Shown piece after piece: positions 1 through 12,500 of a stretch of DNA of 64,000 bases. Position 1 is the first letter of the stretch. The number at the start of each line of letters is the position of its first letter. The DNA comes from Apostichopus japonicus (Eukaryota > Echinodermata > Holothuroidea > Aspidochirotida > Stichopodidae). The translations under genes and the position numbers were made by a program. The notes beneath the pieces are model-generated. The model saw nothing but the letters and a program-made list of their open reading frames with translations, had not been told where the DNA came from and did no database searches. The stretch is taken from NCBI RefSeq assembly GCF_037975245.1, contig NC_092568.1:20553001-20617000 (forward strand), written 5' to 3'.

Positions 1-320
1 ATTTAAAAAAATAGGATGGTGTCATTTTTAGACTTGTTCAAGTCTTTATGCATGTGTGTAAATTAACAGTCAACTTTTTGATATCTCCCAAATGGAGTTA
101 TAGAGTTACCTTAGTGGCTAGGGGAGGTATGCTCATCACAGATATGTCTATAGCCAAGAGCAATGATGATGGATGGATTTGTGTCTCCTTTAGAACAATC
201 TGATAAATTTATTATTTTTGCATTCAAGTTTCTCTGGAGACATATCAGTGCAAGCCTACTCATCTGCTGAAAGTTAACTAAGTATTATTAACATGTGCAT
301 CTTGAATTTGATTCATTAAG

Positions 321-532
321 GCTCACTTGTATCTCTCCGAGGATGAGAAGCTAACCAGAAATGATCGGTGCTGTGGTATGGAGAAAATATCGGCATCAGA
401 TGCCTGCTGCAATGGCATTGGCTATAACCCATTGTCACATGTATGTTCCGACAGAAGTTCAGTGGGACAGGGAGGGTGCGGGCTAGGAGTCCTGTGCCCC
501 GTGGATCAAGCTATCAGTGCTTACTGTAACAG
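321..532 (+). CDS. USH2A: Usherin exon a: cysteine-rich segment
   Basis: Acceptor attcattaag, donor ag/gtgagc, ends in phase 2. Encodes a cysteine-dense stretch with CCG and ACC pairs and no fibronectin III signature. It resembles the cysteine-rich insert that interrupts the fibronectin III series of usherin; that equivalence is from family knowledge, not alignment. No start codon is needed because this is an internal exon. Confidence 0.75.
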
Positions 533-3500
533 GTGAGCTTTTATATATTAAATGGTTCAAATTGGTAAAAATGGTACAAGTATGCGATCAACTTGTTGGG
601 TTGTACTTGTACATATATCGGAGGTCGCCATCCAGACCTAACCAATGATTTCTTTGCTTCTTCAAACTTCTTTTTGTAATTTGCAAGTCAGTGTTCTGTT
701 TCGAATTTGCTTTTACATAAAACAAAAAACTTTATTAGTAAGAAACTGTGGGTGTGGACATGGCAGACCTCCTATTATACTACTGTTGTGTAGGCGGTTC
801 AACCGGACAGCATTCCCAAGTTACTAATACTTTTGATTGAAACATCCTCATTTTAATCTCTTAGTGAAGAACATTAATACACATCATAGACATTGTGTTA
901 TATGCTTTGAACATTTTTAGGTGTGACTTTGATACCAATTCACTGGTGTGTGCGGTAGCTGTGGGTCAGTTTACTGAAGTACCTGTGTCATCCTTGCCCT
1001 CCAATGTCGTGACCGTCTGCCCTACTGCCCTGACCACCATCTTCTCTGCTGGGGCCACTACGTATTCATATCTCGGTAAGTTACACCACACAGCGATGCC
1101 TCTCTTTAATACTGTATCAATCCATTTAAGTATAAATGCCCCCTACCTCCTTCCCTTAATCCTCTCTTTGTCCCTCTACTGTTTATCTCCTACCTCTCCT
1201 CTTCCCCTGTTGGTTTATTTCTTTCTTCTCTCCATCTCTTGTCTACTTATCCCCTTACATCTATCTCTCTGTTTTCACCATGCTCACTAACCTGTCTGTT
1301 TTCTGTGCGTGTTTTTGTCCCTTCTGTTACTTGTCATTTAGCCTCTGAAGAAGATCCTGCTAGGATCGAAACATCAGGCCAACTTACTTGTACACAAGTA
1401 TAAATGCTGTTTAACTATTTCCATCTTTGTTAAGTTGAATGATGTGCATGGCATTATCTCTTTTAGGTTGTCTTTGCTGACCAAATGCTATTTTCCGTCT
1501 TAAGTTAGAAATATGATCACTATAACAGCCAACAGCAGTTGCAGTTACAATTTTACATGCTATTAACAAGCTACCTAAAGTGTTATTGCTTTCTTTCTTT
1601 CTTGTTGATGATTGTTGGTGATGTTATTGATTTCTTTTGATGATTGATGATGGCAGTACCAGGACACTGTATAATATGAATCAGCTTTTTTCTTTGTTCA
1701 GCAAGACATGTAGTGTTCATGGAAAAAATAACATATGAAATAATTAAGGAAATAAACTTATTTTATAATACTGCTTTTTACAGATACAGAGCCCATCATA
1801 CACTATTTATAAATATGCAGTAACAGTACACAATAGTGATTTTAATGTTCTTTACAGATACCGAGCTGTCACCATACACTACTTATGAATATGCAGTATC
1901 AGTACACAACACTGCAGGCAGTGCCACCAGTCAACTGGTCAACGCCACCACGAACGAAGCCATACCATCAGGGGTGCAACCGCCATCCTGGTCCGTACCA
2001 TCAGGGGTCCTAGATAGAATCCAGCTGACCTGGAATGAACCAATCAAACCCAATGGTAAAGTTATATCAATATGATGATGGAATGCATGAGTTAATATCC
2101 TTGCTGCTTCTAAATATTTGTTTTGCTGCAAACTTTCTTTTGAGGAGAATAAAGTAGTTTGATCTTTGGGACAATAGAAATTTCTGAGTAATTCATCACG
2201 GAAGTATGGGGAAGATGGAACATGCAGTTAGTGTTATTAGCAGCATTGATAAACTTTGTGTTTAAAATACTCATTTTGAAATCTAAACTGAATCGAGCAA
2301 GAATCGACGGACGGATAAATGACGCAACTCCGTAAAATGGAGTGACCTTGTTTATACAAACCTGGTGTCTAGCAATAAACATCCGATCGTTGTAAAACTG
2401 TCTTAAAAGGCCAGCTGCTGGTACATTCAATATAACTTCAGACGTGAATTTGCCCTTAATATTTTCTGTGGTGGGTCATTTATGAGTAATTCACTTTGGA
2501 GTTTGAAATTCATAGTTTAATTGTTAGTGTCAAAGTTTATTAAGAGTGTGAAGAAAGCATATATACATTTAAAAGGCAATGGTTATAGTTACATCGTACT
2601 GTAGGAGAGGCACATACTAGACAATACTTCATTTATTGCTGCTAAATTCATCATAAATACATTATGTTTGAATGAACAATGATGTTCAAAAATATATACA
2701 AATAAAAAAAATATGTCATTTCAAGGACTTCAAACTTGTAAATAATTTCATTTGACATTTGATAAAAAGTGAATAATTTTTGTAAGCATACGTTATTTCT
2801 TTGCAGGTCAGATTCGGACCTACATCTTGAGTAGGGACGGTATCGAGATCTTTAGAGGCCTAGCTGATAGCTTCACAGACAGGAATGGAATACAACCTTA
2901 CCAACAGTATACTTACATCCTCTCAGCTTGTACTGATGTCGGCTGTGCCACCAGTCAAGAGGTAATGCAATTCAGCTACTGCTGTGAAGATATGTAAGAG
3001 GGGAAACGTGGGGCAGAGGGGGAGGGGGTGAGGGGTCTAGCTGATAGCTTCACAGACAGGAATGGAATACAACCTTACCAACAGTATACTTACATCCTCT
3101 CAGCTTTTACTGATGTCGGCTGTGCCACCAGTCAAGAGGTAATGCAATTCAGCTACTGCTGTGAAGATATGTAAGAGGGGAAACGTGGGGCAGAGGGGGA
3201 GGGGGTGAGGGGTCTAGCTGATAGCTTCACAGACAGGAATGGAATAAAACCTTACCAACAGTATACTTACATCCTCTCAGCTTGTACTGATGTCGGCTGT
3301 GCCACCAGTCAAGAGGTAATGCAATTCAGCTACTGCTGTGAAGATATGTAAGAGGGGAAACGTGGGGCAGAGGGGGAGGGGGTGAGGGGTCTAGCTGATC
3401 GCTTCACAGACAGGAATGGAATACAACCTTACCAACAGTATACTTACATCCTCTCAGCTTGTACTGATGTCGGCTGTGCCACCAGTCAAGAGGTAAAACA

Positions 3501-6500
3501 ATTCAGCTACTGTTGTGAAGACATGTAGGAGGGGGAATGTGGGGGGGGAGGGGGTGAAAGGGGTCTAGCTGATAGCTTCACAGACAGGAATGGAATACAA
3601 CCTTACCAACAGTATACTTACATCCACTCAGCTTATACTGATGTCGGCTGTGCCACCAGTCAAGAGGTAAAACAATTCAGCTACTGTTGTGAAGACATGT
3701 AGGAGGGGGAACGTGGGGGTGAGGGGGTGAGGGGGGTGAGAGGTCTAGCTGATAGCTTCACAAACAGGAATGGAATACAACCTTACCTAACAGTTAACTT
3801 ACATCCTCTCAGATTGTACTGATGTCGGCGGTGTCACTAGTCAAGAAGTAACAAATCCAGCTGGTGTTATGAAGACATGGGGGAGGGTGGGTGTTGCATG
3901 GAATGGCATGAGAGGGAATTTTTGGCAGAAAATCTGGTACAAAGAGTGTACTTGTGTTTTCTTTAGAAGATAAAGAAGGTGTGCCACAAACCTGTCCTGC
4001 CTCCCTCTAGTCCTGTTCCAATTGGTTGTTTTCAAGCGTTATTTCGAATTGTTGCTAAGCCTTTGGTCAAGCTGTACAGATTTTCTTTTCATATTCTTCG
4101 TTTCGCCCCTTGCCATGGACCAAGTCCTACCACTGTATAGTTCTTTACATTAACTTTCCTATTTTCATGTACAGGCTGTAGCAGCAACGCTAGAAGCAGC
4201 GCCGGATGGATTCTCTGATCCACTCGTCGTAAGTCTAGATGGGTACAGTGTCCAGATATCTTGGCAGCCGCCATCCACCACGAATGGCATCATCAGAGAA
4301 TATCAGATCCGTCAAGTCGGTATCGACCAGCCAGTGTTCGTCGGCGATAGCGACAGCTTCCTATTCGTCCATGAAGGTAAGTCGTGCTAAGATAAATCGG
4401 AGGGAATGAAATAAGACTTTGGAAATAACATATGACAGTAAGGTAGGCTGGTATCCAAAGGGCTTGGCTCTGTGAGATCGTGTTGTTTGACCTTACCTCA
4501 GGGAAGTAATTTTTTCTGCGATCAGGGGGGTTGGGATAGGGTCGGGAGAGGGAAAATGGAAGTGGGTATAGCAACAAACTTGAAGGGACTTCACAGTTGG
4601 TTGAAGTCACAGTTGGTGCTCTGAAGATTCTCATAGGCTAATGCTACAGATGAAAATATCTAAAATGGTTCGACTGTCGGCATAGTAGGTCGATTGATTG
4701 TACTTTCTACAGTTGTATCCAGAATCTAGCCGAGTTGAGTTTAAGTCAAACCCGGTATCATAACAACTTTCAGTGAGTACAAGATAAGTAATTAGACTTT
4801 GGAGGAACTCCAAAGTAAGCTTATTTGGGTAAGCTCTGCCTTACATAAGTGGAAGAAACTGTTAATAAAATAAAACAACAGGAAACCAAAAAAGAGAATT
4901 TAACTGTTGTATCGTGTGTATAGATATATACGTGCAAATTATATCATGTGCGATATCCTGTCCAAAGTTCTACCCTTTACTAAAATTCTAATATTTTTAG
5001 ATATTTGTTACTTATTAACATCTATTGTATTTAAGTTTTTGTTAGTGTTGTTATTTTCTCAGCAATGGCTATTCATATGTTGGTCCCATTTGCATATTTT
5101 AATTATATAGGTCTTTGATGACTGCCTATGCAAATGTTTGATATAAGGTTGCTTCTTTCTCACTTTCCCAACCAATAGGTCTTACACCTTTCACCAGTTA
5201 TGAATATTCATTGACTGCCTGTACAGCCGGTGGGTGTACCACAACAAATGCAGTCTCTGCAATGACCGATGAAGCACCCCCTCAAGGTATTGTTTATCGG
5301 AATTATCTGATACAAACATGCAAATGACAAAAATGCTGGTATATAAAATTAAATCATTTGTGCTTCACTTGTAAGTTTACATGCTGAATAATTAATGTCT
5401 AATGAATTAGTTGATGCTGGTGTGTAGCTGCAGTTGGTGGTGTTTGTTTAGTGTTGGTGTTTCTATAGTTGGTATGGTGTAGGTTTGGTGTGGTGTGGTG
5501 TAGATTTAGTTGTTAGTATTGATTATCACTGTAGGTTTTGTGTCGTGTAGGTTTAGATGTTGGTCTTTCCTGTAAATGCAACTACTTATACACTAATTCT
5601 TCATATTTATGGGCACAGTGCTGAAAGATTAATTGTTTTGTCATATTTCATTGAGTGAAGTGAAGCTGTGACTTAGTTGATGCTGGTGTGCAGTTGTAGT
5701 GATTGGTGTAGGTTAGGTTTTTGGTGTTGTTTAGTTGGTATGGTGTAGGTTTGGTGTGGTGTAAATTAAGTTATTAGTCTTGATGTAGCTGTAGGTGTTG
5801 GTGTGGTGTTGTTGATCTTTCTGTAAATGTAACTACTTATACATTAATTCTTCTTGTCTATCGGCACAGTGCTTGTTTCATTGAGTGAAGTGACTTGGTT
5901 GATGCTGTGGTGTGCAGTTGCAGTGATTGGTGTAGGTTCAGTTGTTGGTGTTGTGTAGATGATCTGGTGTAATATTGGGGTGCTGTAGGTGCATTCTTGT
6001 TCCAAGTACTTACCTTCTTACTTACTTACTCACCGTCGTTTCAATGAAGACTTTTTGTTTCTTTACCCAGGTGTGTCTAAACCATCTCATGTGATCTTAA
6101 GTGCCTTCATCATTGAATTGTACTGGAGAGAGCCGTCCATACCCAATGGCATCATCACAGAATACAGACTCTATCGTAACGGTATCCTCTCGTACAGCGG
6201 TGAAGACGACGACTTCATGTTCGTCGACGAGGAACTCTCCCCGAATAATAGATACGACTATGTACTGGAAGCCCTCACTGGTGCAGGTGGTACCAATAGC
6301 TCCACTCATACAGTCCAGACACCCATCAGTGCACCAGAGGGTATACCAGGGCCGACACTCGTCGTGGTATCTGCCACTGCCGTAAGGGCGACGTGGACCG
6401 TTCCTACGATACCAAACGGAGATATTGTCCAGTACGGTCTGATCCTCATGAGTGGAAAGCCGGATCAGCAAACCCTGTTTGCAGATGATAATGAAATGGC

Positions 6501-9500
6501 TAGACTAGTCGAGAATCTGACACCTCACACTCTCTACGATGTTAGAGTGTTGGCGTGTAATGACGGGGGATGTGGCGTTGGACCCAAGGAATATGCAGTG
6601 ACCTTTGAGGCACCTCCAGAGGAGCAAGGTCCACCGCTGTTGAAGGCCACTGGACCATCCGTGGTCGAGATTTCATGGTCCCCTCCAGATTTGCCAAACG
6701 GTGACATCACTAATTACTTTATCTACAGGAGGAGCTTTGGGTCCTCACAAGAACTGCTAGTCTGCCTCCAAGGAAGGCTTGAAACCTCTTGTACGAATGC
6801 AGGACAGGGACTTGTGGCGTTCTCGTTATACGAGTACAGAGTGAGAGTAGTGAACAACGAAGGGGAGACGGACAGCCCGTGGGCATCCATCCGCACCCTC
6901 GAGGCACCCCCTGTCAGGGTCATGCAGCCGGTGGTGGTCCCCGTGGATTCCTTTGCCGCTCAAGCCGCTTGGTTCGCACCCAGTCAGGCCAACGGACTCA
7001 TATTGGGGTACCGCATCGAGTACCAGGAGATATCCAATGACCCTACTCTTTCATATCCAATAGTCGTGGCAGCGACGGTGGACAGCAACGTTTTTCAGAC
7101 GATTTTCTACGGACTCTCACCCTTCACCGCGTACAATGTCCGCATCGTGGCTTTCAACAGTGCCGGAGAGGCGGCCAGCCCTTGGTCGGAGGTGAAGACA
7201 GCCGAGGGGGTACCTGCAGACATTGGCCTCTTTGAGGTGGAACAGAATCCCGACGGCCTCTCCATTCTGTTGAGGTGGGATCCCCCGGGGATGCCCAACG
7301 GAGAGATCAGAGAGTACCACGTTTACGAGGACGAGTACCTCATAACACCGATATACACAGGGAGGACGAGAGAGTACTTGTTCAGAAGACTGTCACCATT
7401 TACAGAGTACACTCTGGTCCTGGAGGCTTGCACCAGTGCCGGATGCGGGAGAGGCGATCCGCAGACCGTCGTCACGGCCGAAGTGGCCCCGGATAATCAA
7501 GCGGACCCGACTATCGGCTCGGTGGACTCTAACAGCGTGCGACTCACATGGAGGCGACCCGTCAACCCTAACGGCGTGATATCTTACTACGAGGTGATAC
7601 GTAGGTCTCTGGTGGAGGCACCCTCATCGCGCAGGCGAAGGGACACGGACGACAGCTCGTTCACGCAAACGCAGGTCATCCACACCGAGTACAACACCAA
7701 CGCCGATTCCTTTGAATACACGGACGGCTCCCTTCAGCCCTTCCGAATATTTGAATATCGTATCCGAGCTGTCAACTCCAAAGGAAGCACTCAGAGTGAT
7801 TGGGTGTCAGTCCAGACAGAAGAGGCCGCACCCTCTGGGGTCCTCCCGCCATCAGTTTCCCTCGTTCCCAACATTCCCGACTCGGTTTTGATCCGTTGGA
7901 CGCCACCCGGTGAATCCAACGGTATTGTTCTCGGGTACAGGCTTCAGAGGAATGGCAGTGCGCCATTCAGCTTCGATGCTGACGATGAACTCTCCTATAC
8001 AGATACTGGTTTAGAGCCCTACACAGTGTATGTTTACAGCGTCACCGTTTGTAGTGGCGGAGGTTGTACATCCAGCCTCGTGACAACAATCAGGACCCTA
8101 GAATCTGCTCCAATATTTGTTAGCCCTCCCGATCCAAGGGCCATAAGTCCGTCCGAGATCAGAGTCAATTGGACCATGCCATCCTTGGTGACCGGAGAAA
8201 TAATCAATCTTCAACTGAAGGTTGATGGCACTGTCTCAATCCCAGACCTCACGGGTGTCGTGGTCATCGCTGATCTAGTTCCTTTCCAGGAATATGCATT
8301 TGTGCTAGTGGCTTGCACCTCCGGAGGGTGTAGTGAGAGCCAGCCAGCGTTTGAGAGGCCCTTCTCTGCAGCTCCAGAAGGTATGGCACCTCCTGTCTTG
8401 AGAGCCCTGGACTCCCGGCGGGTGGAAGTCAGTTGGTCGGAGCCCGAATCTCCGAACGGCGTGATCCTCCGATACGAACTCCGACGAGACGGCAAACTGG
8501 TTTACGACGGGGTCGCGACGAGATGGCAGGACTTTGGAGATGACGGGAGAGGGTTGACCCCAGGCCAACAGTATTCATACGTGGTTACAGCAGTCAACAG
8601 TGAAGGGAGAGCGATCAGCAATGCAGCGACGGTGGTGACATCGGCAGACACACCGGCCGGTCTGGAACCGCCCACTCTAAATCCCAGGACCGCGTCTGTC
8701 GTGACCGTCCAGTGGCAGAGCCCGCTCTTCCCGAACGGTCAGATTCAAAACTTCACCCTCTTCGTGGACGGCAACAGGATTTACTCGGGTCTAGCTCTGA
8801 ACTTTGACGCCGTAGGTCTCGACCCTTTCACGGAGTATGCCTTCTTCATTCAGGCGTGCACGAATCAAGGCTGTGCGGAGAGCGAGTCGGTGTCGGCCAG
8901 GACGCTGGAGAGCTCCCCGCGGAGGCAGTTGCAGCCCACTCTGACACCGCTCGCCGATAACGTCGGCGTCGCCAGCGGTATCCGTGCGGAATGGAACCCG
9001 CCCTCCGAGACCAACGGCATCATTACCGGGTACCAACTCTTTAGGAGGAGAATATTCCGGCCGTCAGGGTTCAAGTCAGAGCCCACGAATCTGTTTAATT
9101 CTACGTCGTCCCTCCGATATGACGACATGGACTCGCTGCTGATGCCAGATGAAAGCTACGAGTACATGGTGATATCCAAGAATGGGGCCGGACAGGCCGT
9201 CAGTCCCTGGGCAGTGACCAGGATGTTAGAAGGTCGACCCGAGGTAGGTGAAAGGTTTCAAAGAACATCCTTTTTTTTTTGTTCCAACTTTGTTTCAAAT
9301 TTAAGATACCATAAAATCCTGCAAATCAGGCAGAAGTATCGATCTGTTTAACAATTGGTCTGATCTTATTCAAGAAGAAACTGGTTAATAAAAAGTATTC
9401 AACCAACTAACATTTTTTATATTTCATCGCATCATTTCTGCCACGAATGTAGAAATGGTTCTTGTGGATTTGTCATGCATTCTAATATTAAACTTGTTAA

Positions 9501-12500
9501 TGTCTAGTCTCTGATCAGTATCATTTGAGAAGGAGATGGCTAAGAATGTTTCTAGAGGAATGTTTAAATCCCCCCCCCCCCATTTATTTTTCCATCTGTA
9601 GGGAGTCACTGCTCCAAGTATTACTGAAGTAGCAGCTACAACCTTGACAGTCAATGTATTGGAACCGTCGCAGCCCAACGGACGAATCACTGTGTACATA
9701 ATATTCAGAAACGGAACAGAGGTAAGATGTCTGTCATACGTTCCTCTTGCTGACATTTTTGCGCTCCTTTTTTTGAAACTATCTTATACCACCAAAAAAC
9801 CTGGTTGGTAGATCATGTGTAGATTGAAAGAGAGAAGTTCTTTTTCCTGCATGGAAGGTTCAGCATTAGTTTAGGAGAAATATTTCAGTATTTAGTATTT
9901 TCTGAAAGACATTTTGTATGGTTAACAGCAGGACCCCTTTGCCAAATTGTGAGGTATCGGTCTGGTTAGATAGGTGAGTAAATGGTTAATAGATTACTAA
10001 CTGGTGGAATTGTGAACAAAGTTTGAAGTAGCAAAGGATTTCTCGGTTTTGGCAACGTTGGGAGTTCACAAAATGGCAATAACCCGTACTCATCAATTTG
10101 TTTTCACATTGCACACCATTGGATTAATTAAGTATTTTTTGAATTCATTCTTTGTTCTTAATCAGTATTACTTGCCCAGAAAATAAGAAGAAGAAGGACA
10201 TAGAAGAGGAAATACTAACAGAAAGTAAAATGTGGTCTCTTTTTGTTATGATATCAGCACAAGCACCGTTCATTATAAACAAGTTATGTTTGCTCAAAAT
10301 GTTGATTTCATTTTGTAACTTTAAGATTTTCATTGGGACATTTTTCAATATTTTTCAGATCGGGCAGACCGACGCCACTTTCTTCCTGAACTCTGGTTTG
10401 GAGCCGTTCACATTTTACTCCTACACTGTAAGAGCTTGCACCGCCGTGGGTTGTGGGGACAGTGACCACACCATGATACAGACAGAACAGGACACGCCCA
10501 CAGGGTTGGCCCCTCCCAGAATAACGGAAATTGACAGTACCTGGGTAAACTTTGAGTGGGCAAATCCAACTGATACCAATGGAATAATTTCCGAGTAAGT
10601 ATGACCACATTATAAAGTTATATCTCGTAACCGTGAGCAACCAGAATCTAACAGTCTTATCTAACAGTTATGTAACAAAGTTGTAATCTAGCAGCAATAT
10701 AAACAGGTTAATCTAACAGTCACTCGACAGAATCTAACAGTCTCATTTAACAGTAATTTTACAGTCACATCTACTAGTAACAGTCTTATCTAACAGTAAT
10801 TCAACAGAATCTAACAGTCTCATTTAACAGTAATTTTACAGTCGCATCTACTAGTAACAGTCTTATCTAACAGTAATTCAACAGAATCTAACAGACTCCT
10901 TTAACAGTAATTTTACAGTCTCATCTGTTAGTAATGGTCTTATCTAACAGTAATTCAACAGAATCTAACAGTCTCATTTAACAGTAATTTTACAGTCACA
11001 TCTACTAGTAACAGTCTTATCTAACAGTAATTCAACAGAATCTAACAGTCTCATTTAACAGTAATTTTACAGTCGCATCTACTAGTAACAGTCTTATCTA
11101 ACAGTAATTCAACACAATCTAACAGACTCCTTTAACAGTAATTTTACAGTCTCATCTGTTAGTAATGGTCTTATCTAACAGTAATTCAACAGAATCTAAC
11201 AGTCTCATTTAACAGTAATTTTACAGTCGCATCTACTAGTAACAGTCTTATCTAACAGTAATTCAACAGAATCTAACAGTCTCATTTAACAGTAATTTTA
11301 CAGTCGCATCTACTAGTAACAGTCTTATCTAACAGTAATTCAACAGAATCTAACAGACTCCTTTAACAGTAATTTTACAGTCTCATCTGTTAGTAATGGT
11401 CTTATCTAACAGTAATTCAACAGAATCTAACAGTCTCATTTAACAGTAATTTTACAGTCTCATCTGTTAGTAATGGTCTTATCTAACAGTAATTCAACAG
11501 AATCTAACAGTCTCATTTAACAGTAATTTTACAGTCGCATCTACTAGTAACAGTCTTATCTAACAGTAATTCAACAGAATCTAACAGTCTCATTTAACAG
11601 TAATCTTAAAGTTTAATCTAACAGTCTCATCTACTAATAACAGTGTTATCTAACAGTAATTCATCAGAAGCACTCGGCAGAAATCAGACAGTCTCATTTA
11701 ACAGTAATCTTACATTTTAATCCAACAGTAATCTACCAGTAAACTACTAAAATCTAACAGTAATCTACCAGAATCAAGCAGTGATGTAACAGTCTCATTT
11801 AACAGTAATCTTACATTTTAATCCAACAGTAATCTAACAGTAATCTACTATAATCTAACAGTAACCTAACAGTCATCCAGTAAACTAGTAACAAGGTTTC
11901 TAATAGCTTGTCAGTAGCAGCAGTAACTAGATGTCTTGGAAAACGAATGAAGCTACCTCTGATGCAAACATATGCTTTATTGATAAAATGTTTACCAAAG
12001 TACTCACAAATTAAGTCAAATCTCACTTTACTAGCAAAGGGTTCAGAATTATAGATAATCTTCCACATTTTCGTCACTGTTATAACCTGTTTAGAGCCAT
12101 AGAGCCAACTAGTTTAGCAGAAATTCTGTTCCCTATTAATCCTCTTACAGGATCAACCATTTGTTTTAAATCTGTCTCAAAGAGAGGCCTAAGATAAGCA
12201 TATTTCCTTCTCATTAAATTTTTCTATCAATTATTTTGCAAAGGTTTGAATTCCTGCATCGACCTTCCTGTCCTCTCTCGGAGCAACCGTTCGTCCAGAG
12301 TTGCCAGGACCGGCCTTTCGAGACGGTGAATAAAGGCCTGGCGTTGAGTCACAACGTGTCAGGACTGTCACCGTACACCAGATATGACTTTAAAGTGAGG
12401 GCGTATAATGCTAAGGACTATACGGAATCTTCAGCTGTCAGTGAAGTAACATCAGTAACTGGTAGGTAATTTGCTTATATTAAAGTTAACTGTGTCGTAT

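Larger units (their letters stand above)
1076..1857 (+). other. Usherin intron b-c
   Basis: Intron with a pyrimidine-rich stretch at 1130-1320, the hammerhead-like motif at 1340-1381 and the dead exon copy at 1780-1832. No other coding signal seen. Confidence 0.7.

Noticed and set aside
4907-5110. 67-codon hydrophobic frame
   Set aside because: Intronic, biased T-rich composition, no family resemblance or splice logic.
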